Assembly: GCA_018713425.1 (NCBI GenBank)
Contig: DVOT01000224.1
Coordinates: 1 to 19,965 of the forward strand
DNA length: 19,965 bases
Source: Alectryocaccomicrobium faecavium
Lineage (GTDB): Bacteria; Bacillota; Clostridia; Christensenellales; Aristaeellaceae
Reading direction: 5' to 3'
Below are positions 1-7,645 of this stretch, in pieces. Position numbers and translations under genes: made by a program. The notes below the pieces were generated by a model. That model was given only the letters and a program-made list of their open reading frames with translations, was not told the DNA's origin and searched no databases. Numbering within the stretch: the first letter of the stretch is position 1; every line of letters begins with the position of its first letter.

Positions 1-1053
1 TTGCAATTCGCGGTGCTGACGGGCTGCCTGCGCGTGGCGAAGGAGAGCATCTTTACGGGGCTGAACAACTTCGATGTGAACTCCATCGTGGACGCCCGAT
101 ACGACGAACATTTCGGCTTCACGAACCAAGAAGTCTTGCAACTGTTATCTGATTACGGCTTGGACGAGCACGCCGCCGAGATGAAAGCATGGTACGACGG
201 CTACCGCTTTGGCTATGCGGACGTATATTGCCCGTGGGATGTGATCAATTACGCCAAAAAGCTGCTGGCGGACCCGAAAGCCAGGCCGCAGGCGTTTTGG
301 ATCAACACCAGTGGCAACGACATGGTGAAGCGCTTCGTGGACAAGGCGGAAGACAAGACCACGCAACAGGAAATCGAGCGGCTGATCGACGGCGAGGCCA
401 TCACGAAAGCCGTTCAACTGGAATTGACCTACGACGAAGTGGACAGGAGCATCGACAACCTGTGGAGCGTGCTGTTCACGACGGGGTATCTCACGTTTAC
501 GGGCGTTACGGAGGATGGGCGGTACAAGCTGGTGATTCCGAACCGCGAAGTGCGGGAAGTGTTTGTGCGGCAGATCCATGAATGGTTCAAGGAGCGGGTC
601 GCAAGCGACGCGAAGCCGCTGCGGGCGCTGCACCAGGCATTTTTGAAGGGGGACGCGGAGGGCGTCGCCGCGGGACTGACGGCGATCATGGGCAAGACGA
701 TCAGCGTATTGGACACAAAGGCACGGGACGCGCAGAAGGAAAACTTCTACCATGGTTTGCTGTTGGGACTGCTGCGCAGCGAACCGACGTGGCTGATTCT
801 GTCGAACGCGGAATCGGGTGAAGGGTTCAGCGACATCCTGATCGAGCCAGAAGACCCGGATGCGGGCATCGTTGTCGAAGTGAAATACGCGCCCACCTTT
901 CAGGGATTGGGCGAAGCGTGCGCGAAAGCCATGGAGCAGATCAAGGCGCGGGGATACGACGAGCAGCTGCGCAACGAAGGTCGGGAGGACATCCTGGCTT
1001 ACGGCATTGCCTTCCACAAGAAGCGGTGCAAGGCCGTGTGCGAGAGGCTGTAG
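1..1053 (+). CDS. AAA-ATPase-like / PD-(D/E)XK nuclease family protein, 5' truncated
   Basis: This is the C-terminal 350 residues of a protein cut by the left window edge. The frame is open from base 1, so the TTG there is probably not the true start. Residues 1-100 match the end of the AAA-ATPase-like domain that occurs in this family (a TGCLRVAKESIFTGLNN stretch, then FGFTNQEV and WYDGYRFG). The C-terminus carries a PD-(D/E)XK nuclease fold: E271 with SGEGFSD278, then V-V-E293-V-K295, which fit the catalytic acidic pair and lysine. Family members usually have roughly 500-580 residues, so about 200 are missing, including the Walker A region. The family is common and multi-copy in gut Firmicutes and Bacteroidetes; its biological role is not settled. 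It is followed by a strong inverted repeat and shares no operon with the next gene, which has its own promoter. Confidence 0.85.
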   Translation: MQFAVLTGCLRVAKESIFTGLNNFDVNSIVDARYDEHFGFTNQEVLQLLSDYGLDEHAAEMKAWYDGYRFGYADVYCPWDVINYAKKLLADPKARPQAFWINTSGNDMVKRFVDKAEDKTTQQEIERLIDGEAITKAVQLELTYDEVDRSIDNLWSVLFTTGYLTFTGVTEDGRYKLVIPNREVREVFVRQIHEWFKERVASDAKPLRALHQAFLKGDAEGVAAGLTAIMGKTISVLDTKARDAQKENFYHGLLLGLLRSEPTWLILSNAESGEGFSDILIEPEDPDAGIVVEVKYAPTFQGLGEACAKAMEQIKARGYDEQLRNEGREDILAYGIAFHKKRCKAVCERL

Positions 1054-1103
1054 CCGGGAACGCTCCCCAAAATGACTTTTCTATGGAAAGACGGTTCAGA
1101 GAC

Positions 1104-1123
1104 GCCGGTTACCATATAACGGC
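1104..1123 (+). repeat. Small imperfect hairpin beside the 27-bp hairpin
   Basis: GCC-G-GTTA (1104-1111) can pair with TAACGGC (1117-1123), giving 7 bp with one bulged G and a five-base loop. It lies 7 bases upstream of the large perfect inverted repeat. Its role is unknown; it may be part of the same 3'-end structure. Confidence 0.35.
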
Positions 1124-1130
1124 ACGCCAA

Positions 1131-1188
1131 ACAGCCCACAGCCGAGCAGGCGGCGAATCGCTTCGCCGCCTGCTCGGCTGTGGGCTGT
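1131..1188. repeat. Perfect 27-bp inverted repeat with 4-base loop
   Basis: Bases 1131-1157 are exactly complementary to 1162-1188, leaving a TCGC loop at 1158-1161. The stem is GC-rich and has no mismatch. A T-run (1205-1209) lies about 16 bases after the stem on the plus strand, too far for a textbook intrinsic terminator, although the hairpin sits 78 bases after the nuclease-family stop and could still end that transcript. A palindromic repeat unit or miniature element of unknown family is an alternative. No transposase or target duplication was recognised around it. Confidence 0.9.
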
Positions 1189-1300
1189 GAGAGAACTCTT
1201 GCTGGTTTTTCACGCCTCTTTGCCTGTTCTCATTCGCCTTCCGTGTTATCCATGATTGATACTCGTATACATCCTTAATCCTACCACAGCCGGCAATGGC

Positions 1301-1329
1301 TTGAAAGAGCGGCTTCTTTATGCTAGAAT
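1301..1329 (+). promoter_or_regulatory. Sigma-A promoter of the YoaK-family gene
   Basis: TTGAAA at 1301-1306 and TAGAAT at 1324-1329 are separated by 17 bases. The predicted transcript start is near 1336, leaving a leader of about 48 bases before the GTG start at 1384. No other promoter-like pair was noticed in the 1054-1383 gap. Confidence 0.7.
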
Positions 1330-1383
1330 GAGGGAAATGCGCCGGGCGATGCGAGCCCATCGCGCGAAGGGGAGGCTAGTACA

Positions 1384-2115
1384 GTGGAACCATCCAAACC
1401 AAAAACCACCTATTTTCTCATGTGCGAGCGGCGGTGGGTTTACCATGTGCTGATCGTGGTGGCAGGACTCTTTGGCGCGTATACCTATTTGCTGCGGGGA
1501 AATGTGTTTTGCAACGCGCAAACGGGAAACGTGGTTTTGATGGGACTGGCCCTGGGCAGCGGCAAATGGAGCGAGGCCGTGTATTATCTGATCCCGATTT
1601 CCGCCTATCTCATGGGCGCGTTCTTATCCGAACTGGCGCCCAATCCCATCAAGCATCGCTTGCCCATCCGCTGGGACACGCTGCTAATCGCCATTGAAAT
1701 GCTGGTTTCGCTGGCGCTGGGCTTTGTTCCGCTCTCCGCGCCGGTGCAGATTTCGCAGGTGGCGATCAATTTTATCGCTTCCATGCAGTACAACACGTTC
1801 CGCCAGGCGGAGGGCATTCCCATGGCCACCACCTTTGCCACAAACCACATCCGGCAAATCGGCGTGGGGCTGGCCAAGGAAGTGTTGCACCGGCGCACGG
1901 GCGATCAATCGCACCGGACGAAGCTTTTGCAGCATTTTGCCATGCTGCTGTATTTCCTGGGCGGCGCGGCGATTGGCACGGTATTTTGCCACCTGCTGGC
2001 GGAAAAGGCGATTTGGATGGCGCTGCTGCCGCTGGGCGCGCTGCTTTGCGTGTTCCTCTACGCGGATCTATCCGCCGAAAAAGATATGAAAGAAAAGAAG
2101 CCTTCGGGGCACTAA
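1384..2115 (+). CDS. YoaK/DUF1275 family membrane protein
   Basis: This 243-residue integral membrane protein belongs to the YoaK (DUF1275) family. The family signature is visible near the N-terminus: a first membrane segment (about residues 19-37) followed by NAQTGNVVLMGLALG. Further hydrophobic segments lie around residues 60-75, 95-115, 175-195 and 205-225, consistent with about six helices. The family's function is unknown; a transport role has been suggested from topology only. The start is GTG at 1384, chosen because AGGGGAGG at 1368-1375 sits 8 bases upstream and the frame then runs at the family's usual length. The gene is monocistronic behind its own promoter and converges on the pseudouridine synthase gene, whose stop lies 26 bases away. 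Confidence 0.88.
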   Translation: MEPSKPKTTYFLMCERRWVYHVLIVVAGLFGAYTYLLRGNVFCNAQTGNVVLMGLALGSGKWSEAVYYLIPISAYLMGAFLSELAPNPIKHRLPIRWDTLLIAIEMLVSLALGFVPLSAPVQISQVAINFIASMQYNTFRQAEGIPMATTFATNHIRQIGVGLAKEVLHRRTGDQSHRTKLLQHFAMLLYFLGGAAIGTVFCHLLAEKAIWMALLPLGALLCVFLYADLSAEKDMKEKKPSGH

Positions 2116-2136
2116 GACGGCGCGCTGCCCCAAGGC
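2100..2136 (-). terminator. Probable terminator of the minus-strand rluA/MATE transcript
   Basis: GCCTT at 2100-2104 plus GGGGCA at 2106-2111 pairs with TGCCCCAAGGC at 2126-2136, giving an 11-bp stem with one bulged C and a 14-base loop. Read on the minus strand, the stem is followed by CTTCTTTTCTTTC, a pyrimidine-rich, U-rich tail, as expected for termination of the leftward operon. The left arm lies inside the last codons of the YoaK-family gene. On the plus strand no U-tract follows, so I infer mainly leftward function. Confidence 0.5.
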
Positions 2137-2141
2137 AAGGA

Positions 2142-3098
2142 CTATTTGCGCCCCAGGCGCTGAATTTCGGCGCATAGCGGGGATTTCACCGCGAAAGAGC
2201 GCCCGGAAAGCGGCGCGAGCGCGCCGGGCAGATCCGCGGGAAATTCCAGCCGCACAGCGTATAGCGCCTGCTGGCCGCGCCCCATCGCGCGATTCCAGGC
2301 CGCGTCGCCATATTGCCCGTCGCCCAGCAAGGGATGGCCGGCGTGCGCCATTTGCGCGCGAATCTGGTGCGTGCGCCCCGTGATCAATTCGCACTCCACC
2401 AGCGATACATCGCCTCGCGCCTCCAGTGTGCGGTAGCGGGTTTCGGCGGTCTGCGCGCCCCGCTCGGGCCGGTCGAGCACGCGTACGCGCTTTTCGCCCT
2501 TGAGGAGGAAGTGTTTCAGCACGCCCTCGGGCGGCTTTGGCGTGCCGCGCACGATGCAATGATAGAATTTGCGCAGCTTGCGCGCGCGAATGAGCGCGTC
2601 CACCGCGAGCAGCGCTTCTTTTGTTTTGGCAAAGATGACGATGCCGCCGGTAAAGCGGTCGATCCGGTTGCAAGGCGCGGGGGAAAAATCTTGCGCGGGA
2701 TCGTATGCGCCCTTTTGATACAAATAGGCGCGCACATGCGTCACCAGGGTGTTCACCTTTTCGCTGGCGTCCGGGTGCACGAGCATGCCGGGCCGCTTAT
2801 CGATGAGCAACAGATTTTCGTCTTCGTACAGCACAGTCAGATGCGGCCGGAACTTTGCCAACAGCGGATCGGGCCGCCTGGGCGGCGCGGCTTCGAAGCA
2901 ATCGTCGCTCAGATACAGCTGCAGCGTATCGCCCGCGCACAGCCGGTCGCTGGCGCTCGCGCGGCGCGTGTTGCGCTTCACGCGGCCCAGGCGCAAATAT
3001 TTTTGCAGCGCGCCGGCGGGAACGCCGCCAAGGCGCGCCGCGAGATAGCGGTCTAAGCGCTTGCCCTCGGCCTCCGGGCCCACCGTCCACTCACGCAT
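2142..3098 (-). CDS. RluA-family RNA pseudouridine synthase
   Basis: This 318-residue enzyme would isomerise specific uridines in rRNA or tRNA to pseudouridine. An S4-type RNA-binding domain covers about residues 1-65, with the RLDRYLA motif near residue 14. The catalytic domain follows: the RluA motif I equivalent reads CNRIDRFTGG with the catalytic aspartate at D147, and GRTHQIR lies at 241-247. The usual HRLD is NRID here, a tolerated variant. The start is ATG at 3098, with GAGG about 9 bases upstream, rather than the upstream ATG at 3236, which would bury 46 residues inside the MATE gene. The start overlaps the MATE stop by 8 bases (3091-3098), which implies translational coupling. The exact target (RluA, RluC, RluD or RsuA-like) cannot be assigned from this sequence alone. 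Confidence 0.9.
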   Translation of the reverse strand: MREWTVGPEAEGKRLDRYLAARLGGVPAGALQKYLRLGRVKRNTRRASASDRLCAGDTLQLYLSDDCFEAAPPRRPDPLLAKFRPHLTVLYEDENLLLIDKRPGMLVHPDASEKVNTLVTHVRAYLYQKGAYDPAQDFSPAPCNRIDRFTGGIVIFAKTKEALLAVDALIRARKLRKFYHCIVRGTPKPPEGVLKHFLLKGEKRVRVLDRPERGAQTAETRYRTLEARGDVSLVECELITGRTHQIRAQMAHAGHPLLGDGQYGDAAWNRAMGRGQQALYAVRLEFPADLPGALAPLSGRSFAVKSPLCAEIQRLGRK

Positions 3099-4482
3099 GC
3101 AATTTCGCCTCGTATTCGGCCTGCATGCTTTCCAGCCGCTCGCGCGCGGCCTGCCAGCGCGAAAGCACACGGATCTTCTTGGCGTACATGGGCAAGAGCA
3201 GGCAATCCGCCGCGATCCAGGCCGCGGGATTGGCAAAGCACACGGCGATGAAGCCGAACGTGCCTACCAGCAGCCAGGCCACCGCGGAGCGGGCCACCAG
3301 TTCGAACACGCCCGCCAGCATGGCGGAATTGGAGAACCCCAGCCCCTGCAGCGAATTGCGGTACACAAGGATGATGGCGAGCGGGAAATAGAAGATGCCG
3401 TTGATGGTGAGGAACTGGCGGATGGAATCCAGCAGGGCGGTTTCCTCCGCACTGATGAACATCTGGGCAATGGTGCGGCCGCAGAAATAGGCGATGGCCA
3501 GGCCCACTACGCTGTAAACGGCGGTGACGATGGTTGCCTGCCGGATGCCCTGGCGCACGCGGTCGATGCGGTTGGCGCCATAGTTCTGGCTGCAATAGGT
3601 CGCCATGGTGGCGCCCATGGTTTCCAGCGGGCAGGTGAGAATGTTTTGCACCCGGTTGGAGGCGGAAATCGAAGCCACCACGCTGCTTCCCAGCGCGTTT
3701 ACCGCGCTTTGCAGGATGATGGCGCCGATGGCCGTGATGGAAAATTGCAGCCCCATGGGCACGCCCGCGTGCAGCAGGCGCAGGCACAGTTCTTTATCGA
3801 ACTTACGCTCCTGCTTTTCAATGTGCAGGATGAGGAACTTGCGCTTAATGTGCCACAGGCACAAAAGCCCGGAAATCAGCTGCGAAGCCACGGTCGCGTA
3901 AGCCGCGCCCGCCACGCCCAGCGGGATGACCGCGATGAGCACAACGTCCAGCGCGATGTTGATGATGCTAGCAATGATCAGATAAATCAGCGGCGTGCGG
4001 CTATCGCCCAGGGCGCGCAGCACAGAGGCCAGCAGGTTGTATAGCACGGTCGCGCCCGTGCCCGCGAACACGATGAAAATGTAGCTATAGGCGTCCTCAA
4101 AAATGTCTGCCGGGGTTTGCATCCAGCGCAGAATATCGCGGGTGAACAGCGCCGTGAGCGCCGTTACCGCGATGGCCACCAGCACGGATAGATACGCCGC
4201 GTTGGCCACGCAGCGCCGCATGGCGCGCATATCCCCCGCGCCGAATTCCTGCGCCACAGGGATGGCGAAGCCCATGCACGCGCCCTGCACAAAGCCCAAA
4301 ATCAAAAAGTTGATCGAACCCGTGCTGCCCACCGCGGCAAACGCATTCACGCCGATGTACTGGCCGACGATGATGCTATCCGCCATGCTGTAAAATTGCT
4401 GGAAGAGATTGCCCAGAAGCAGTGGCGCCGAAAAGGCCAATATTCGCTTGAGCGGGTGCCCTTCGGTCATGTCGCGAACCAT
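3091..4482 (-). CDS. MATE family multidrug/cation exporter
   Basis: This 463-residue polytopic membrane protein is a MATE (multi-antimicrobial extrusion) transporter that would use a sodium or proton gradient to export organic cations or metabolites. The N-terminal motif PLLLGNLFQQFYSMADSIIVGQYIG (residues 20-44) is characteristic of the family, and the internal repeat (second half near FSITAIGAIILQSAVNALG) fits twelve helices in two bundles. The length is normal for the family. ATG at 4482 is preceded by AAAGGGGAAG at suitable distance; M5 is a possible alternative. It lies 79 bases after the GtrA-like gene with no clear terminator between and overlaps rluA by 8 bases. Substrates cannot be predicted. 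The C-terminal tail after the last helix is short, basic and probably cytoplasmic. Confidence 0.93.
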   Translation of the reverse strand: MVRDMTEGHPLKRILAFSAPLLLGNLFQQFYSMADSIIVGQYIGVNAFAAVGSTGSINFLILGFVQGACMGFAIPVAQEFGAGDMRAMRRCVANAAYLSVLVAIAVTALTALFTRDILRWMQTPADIFEDAYSYIFIVFAGTGATVLYNLLASVLRALGDSRTPLIYLIIASIINIALDVVLIAVIPLGVAGAAYATVASQLISGLLCLWHIKRKFLILHIEKQERKFDKELCLRLLHAGVPMGLQFSITAIGAIILQSAVNALGSSVVASISASNRVQNILTCPLETMGATMATYCSQNYGANRIDRVRQGIRQATIVTAVYSVVGLAIAYFCGRTIAQMFISAEETALLDSIRQFLTINGIFYFPLAIILVYRNSLQGLGFSNSAMLAGVFELVARSAVAWLLVGTFGFIAVCFANPAAWIAADCLLLPMYAKKIRVLSRWQAARERLESMQAEYEAKLHA

Positions 4483-4561
4483 ATGGCTTCCCCTTTCTTT
4501 TTTCCCATGCTTTGGTTTTTTGCCGCCTCCGCAGAGGCGCTTAAGGAAAATTCTTTTGGCG

Positions 4562-5170
4562 CTAAGAAGCGCGCTGCCTGCCTGGCTTTTTGAGAAAGAT
4601 CAGCTTACTGGTGACGAAGTTCCCGATCACCACCACAATGTTGGAAAGAATCTTCGCCAGCATATCGTGCATACCCAAGGGCACGGCGACCATCATGAAA
4701 ACCAGGTCGAACGCGAATGTGAGCAGGCGCGAAAGGAAGAATGTGCGTCCTTCGCGCACCAGCGTTTGGCGCGACCAATCGTGGCTGCCAAAGGCGTACG
4801 TCTTGTTGGGAAAGAACGAAAAGACCACCGCTGCGAGCCAGCTCACCGCCGTGGAAAACGCCACCCACGCCGTGTGGCTGGGTTCGATGCCCAGCGCCTG
4901 CCGGAGCGGATGGGCCAGCAGCCAATAACAAACGTAATTCACGGCCGTAGTCGCCACGCCGATGAGCATGTATTTCAGGAAGGCGGCGTATTCCGGCCTG
5001 TGCCACAGGATGCGGATGGCCATGCATGCCGCGCCACACAAATCCGCCAGAAGGGTGAGGGCCAGCGCTTCCCGCCAGCCCAGGGCCGCCGCGAGGCCCG
5101 CGAACGCCGCCGCGCTAAACAGCGCCAGCGCGCTCACGGGCGCAGCAATGGATAGAATGCGCTTTTTCAC
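4562..5170 (-). CDS. GtrA-like family membrane protein
   Basis: This 202-residue membrane protein has a GtrA domain at about residues 63-195 (FLKYMLIGVATTAVNYVCYWLL at the start, NFVTSKLIFLKK at the end) with four helices. GtrA-type proteins are thought to flip or assist lipid-linked sugars in cell-envelope glycosylation; that role is known for a few members only. An extra hydrophobic N-terminus (residues 1-55, about two helices) precedes the domain. The start is GTG at 5170, with GGGAG about 8 bases upstream. The GTGA overlap with the preceding AI-2E family stop (4 bases, 5167-5170) indicates coupled translation. No glycosyltransferase partner is present nearby. Confidence 0.85.
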   Translation of the reverse strand: MKKRILSIAAPVSALALFSAAAFAGLAAALGWREALALTLLADLCGAACMAIRILWHRPEYAAFLKYMLIGVATTAVNYVCYWLLAHPLRQALGIEPSHTAWVAFSTAVSWLAAVVFSFFPNKTYAFGSHDWSRQTLVREGRTFFLSRLLTFAFDLVFMMVAVPLGMHDMLAKILSNIVVVIGNFVTSKLIFLKKPGRQRAS

Positions 5171-6402
5171 TGTTTTTTCTCCCGGAACGAATGGTTTCCT
5201 CCCCTTTTATTCTGGCCGTTTTCCGCCTTTTCAGGCGGCTTGCCGCGTTTTTTTTGCCAGGGCCAGGAAAACGCGCGCGCGCCCGCAGCGGGCGCGGCCA
5301 GATCCTCGTCGCTGGCGAGCACGGCCTTGAGCAATAGCGCGAGCACGGGGCCGAGCAGCATGCCCAGAAAGCTGGCCAGCATATAGCCCGCGAACATGGC
5401 CATCATCGTGATCAGCGGGTGCAGGCCGAATTGCTGGCCGATGACGCGCGGTTCCACAATTTGGCGCACGACAATCGTCGTAACATACATCAGAGCCATG
5501 CCCACGCCCAGCCACATGGGGCCAAAGAGAAAGCCGTAAATTGCCGCGGGAATCAGCACCAAGCCCGCGCCAATCACGGGCAGCGCATCCAGCAGGGCGA
5601 TGAACAGCGCCAAGAGCACCGCGTAATCCAGCCCCATGATCAAAAAGCCGATGGACAATTCCACCGTAGTGACCACGAACATGATGGCGGTCGCGCGCAA
5701 TTGCCCGAAAAAGGCCCGGTACACGCCCTTGCGCAGCCGGCCGCCATGGTCCTTCAGCCGCTCGGGAATGTATTTGCCCGCGCAGGCAATGATTTTTTCG
5801 CGGTCGCTGGAAAAATAGAAGGTGCTCACGATGGTGAGGATCGTGAACAGGAACAACTGCGAAACGGACAGCGCCTTGCTCATTGCGTAACCGGCAATGG
5901 GCAGGATCTGGTCGATGGCGAAACTGGTAATATTGGCGCCCAACTGATCCAGCGAAAGGGTAATTTGCCGCACCAGCCCGGCGAGCACATCATCGGGGAT
6001 GGCGTTCCACTCCAGGTTTTCCAGGCTTTGCACCCAGCCGCTGATCATCACGGAAGCGGAGCGCACCCATTCCAGCAACGTGGGGATAAGCGCCTGTAGC
6101 TCCACCACCAGGCGCGCGAGCAGCACCGAGAGCAAATAGAGCAAAACGCCATATACCACCAGCACGCACACCAGCGCCGCGCCCGTCCTGCCCAAATGGA
6201 TGCGGCGGAAAGCGGGCGTAATGCGCCGCACCACCGGCTCGATCATCAACGAAACGGCAAAGCCAATCGCAAAGGGCGCCACGTACTTAAACAACACAAA
6301 GAACAAGGCGAGCGCGGCAAACAGCGCGAAACCATACAGCAGTCTTCGCGGCAAATCGTTGAAATCCCGGTTGATCGCCTGGAACTTTTCCTTTGCGCTC
6401 AC
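5167..6402 (-). CDS. AI-2E family transporter, YtvI-like
   Basis: This 411-residue protein of the AI-2E/YdiK/PerM superfamily resembles the sporulation membrane protein YtvI. Helices near the N-terminus (residues about 18-60 and 75-100) are followed by a soluble-looking central region and a C-terminal set of helices including the family core (GLDYAVLLALFIALLDALPVIGAGLVLIPA). The C-terminus is a charged lysine/arginine-rich tail. Members transport diverse small molecules or ions, and the substrate here is unknown. I chose GTG at 6402 because GGGGAGG lies 6 bases upstream. The in-frame ATG at 6435 would overlap the mutase gene and has no evident ribosome binding site. The gene lies 19 bases after the mutase stop. 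Confidence 0.85.
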   Translation of the reverse strand: MSAKEKFQAINRDFNDLPRRLLYGFALFAALALFFVLFKYVAPFAIGFAVSLMIEPVVRRITPAFRRIHLGRTGAALVCVLVVYGVLLYLLSVLLARLVVELQALIPTLLEWVRSASVMISGWVQSLENLEWNAIPDDVLAGLVRQITLSLDQLGANITSFAIDQILPIAGYAMSKALSVSQLFLFTILTIVSTFYFSSDREKIIACAGKYIPERLKDHGGRLRKGVYRAFFGQLRATAIMFVVTTVELSIGFLIMGLDYAVLLALFIALLDALPVIGAGLVLIPAAIYGFLFGPMWLGVGMALMYVTTIVVRQIVEPRVIGQQFGLHPLITMMAMFAGYMLASFLGMLLGPVLALLLKAVLASDEDLAAPAAGARAFSWPWQKKRGKPPEKAENGQNKRGGNHSFREKKQ

Positions 6403-6421
6403 ATGTAACCTCCCCGCGCCC

Positions 6422-7567
6422 TCACGCGCCGCCAAAGAGCGCGCGCATCAGGGCGTCGCTTTTTTCCATCACCAGCGCGCCCGCGCAGGCCTGCTCGGTG
6501 AAGGGCCGCGGCTGCGAAGCGGCGCGGCTATCGTAAACCGCCACGGGCACGGGCGTGCCATCGTGCGTGCGGGTGGAGAGCAGCGTGTAGTGATCGGGCA
6601 TCAGCATCAGCCGGAAATCGCCCGCCCGGCGCAAAAGCGGCGCCAGCGCCAACCGATCGATGCGGCGGATGGCCTCCAACTTGTCTTCCAGGCTGCCTTC
6701 GTGGCTGGCCTCGTCGGGCGCTTCCACGTGCAGCACGGCAAAATCGTAGCCCGCGTCCAGCGCTTCCAGCACCGCGCGCGCCTTGCCCGCGTAATCCGTA
6801 TCCAACAGGCCCGTGGCAAAAGGCAAATCGGGCGCGTCCATGCCCATCAACCGGGCAATGCCCTTCACCAGCGGCACCGCCGTGGCCACAAAGCCCTTTT
6901 TGCCAAAGGTTTCTGCAAAGTTCAAAAGCCGCGCCGCCGTGCCCGCGCCCCAGAACCAGGCGCAATTCGCCGTGCTATAGTCGGAGAGCACCTGCATGGA
7001 GCGCTCCGTCAGCGCGCGCAACAGCGCGTCGGCGGGCAGATAAGGGGCAATGGCCTCGCCCGCGATGTCGTGCGGCGCGGTGAGCGAATACCGCGCTTCG
7101 CCCGCGCCCGGCAGCACGGCCACGTGGCGGAAGGTGTCCGTCACCGCAAAGCGCATTCCCTGCGCCAAGCCGGCAAAAATCTCGTCATGCAGCAGCGCTT
7201 CCATCCGGCCGCGCGCCTCCTCGCCCACGACGTTGTGCCCGTTGTGCGAGGCCATCTTGCCGTTTTGCACGCTCACCAGGTTCACGCGGAAGCACACGTC
7301 GCCCGGATCGAGCCGCGCGTTCAGCCCCGCCGCTTCCAGCGGGGAACGGCCCGTGTAGCATTGTTTGGCGTCGTTCCCAAAGAGGGACAGGAACGCCACA
7401 TCGCTGCCCGGCGGCAACCCCTCCGGGCAACTGCGGAAGCGGTATAGCGCCCCGCCGCCCACCTGCGCCATGTTTTCCGGCGCGAGAAATTCCAGCGGCG
7501 TTTTGCCGCCCAGCGCGTCTATGGGCATGTCCGCCATGCCGTCGCCAACCACCAAAATATATTTCAT
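6422..7567 (-). CDS. apgM: Cofactor-independent (archaeal-type) phosphoglycerate mutase
   Basis: This 381-residue enzyme of the alkaline phosphatase superfamily, archaeal-type phosphoglycerate mutase subfamily, interconverts 2- and 3-phosphoglycerate in glycolysis. Visible metal-site and active-site elements are GDGMAD (D9), GSDVAFLSLFGND with the likely phosphorylated serine at S55, TGRSPLEAAG at 72-81, HVEAPDEASHEG with D285 and H289, and MPDHYT with D325 and H326, plus H335 in STRTHDG. The length matches the family (about 400). The start is ATG at 7567, with AAGGAG about 6 bases upstream; the longer frame to 7735 is non-coding. It is the first gene of the leftward run and is preceded by a good promoter. 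A phosphonopyruvate decarboxylase-related activity is the main alternative in this subfamily. Confidence 0.9.
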   Translation of the reverse strand: MKYILVVGDGMADMPIDALGGKTPLEFLAPENMAQVGGGALYRFRSCPEGLPPGSDVAFLSLFGNDAKQCYTGRSPLEAAGLNARLDPGDVCFRVNLVSVQNGKMASHNGHNVVGEEARGRMEALLHDEIFAGLAQGMRFAVTDTFRHVAVLPGAGEARYSLTAPHDIAGEAIAPYLPADALLRALTERSMQVLSDYSTANCAWFWGAGTAARLLNFAETFGKKGFVATAVPLVKGIARLMGMDAPDLPFATGLLDTDYAGKARAVLEALDAGYDFAVLHVEAPDEASHEGSLEDKLEAIRRIDRLALAPLLRRAGDFRLMLMPDHYTLLSTRTHDGTPVPVAVYDSRAASQPRPFTEQACAGALVMEKSDALMRALFGGA

Positions 7568-7577
7568 GCAAAACTCC

Positions 7578-7606
7578 TTGTCAAATCCGGTTTTCTGATA
7601 TATCAT
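7578..7606 (+). promoter_or_regulatory. Sigma-A promoter of the YhaM-like gene
   Basis: TTGTCA at 7578-7583 and TATCAT at 7601-7606 have a 17-base spacer, and transcription is predicted to begin near 7613. The -35 abuts the ribosome binding site of apgM on the other strand, and the -10 overlaps the minus-strand -10. Confidence 0.65.
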
Positions 7607-7633
7607 TGTACCATGGAAAACCGATACAATCAA
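7605..7633 (-). promoter_or_regulatory. Sigma-A promoter of the apgM operon
   Basis: Read leftward, TTGATT (7633-7628) and TACAAT (7610-7605) are separated by 17 bases, with the transcript predicted to start near 7598. It overlaps the 5' end of the opposite YhaM-like transcript, and its -35 covers the opposing ribosome binding site. Confidence 0.7.
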
Positions 7634-7645
7634 GGGGTGAACCGC

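Noticed and set aside
3061..4044. A 327-codon plus-strand frame opposite the MATE gene
   Set aside because: It is a shadow of the MATE transporter; its composition is atypical for a protein and it has no start context.
4516..4548. GC-rich hairpin (CGCCTC/GAGGCG) between the GtrA-like and MATE genes
   Set aside because: Only 6 bp, and on the minus strand it is followed by an A-run, not U's, so it does not look like a terminator that would split the operon.
6200..7447. A 415-codon plus-strand frame opposite the mutase and AI-2E family genes
   Set aside because: It straddles two well-supported minus-strand genes, is very Arg/His/Gln-rich, and shows no family motif.
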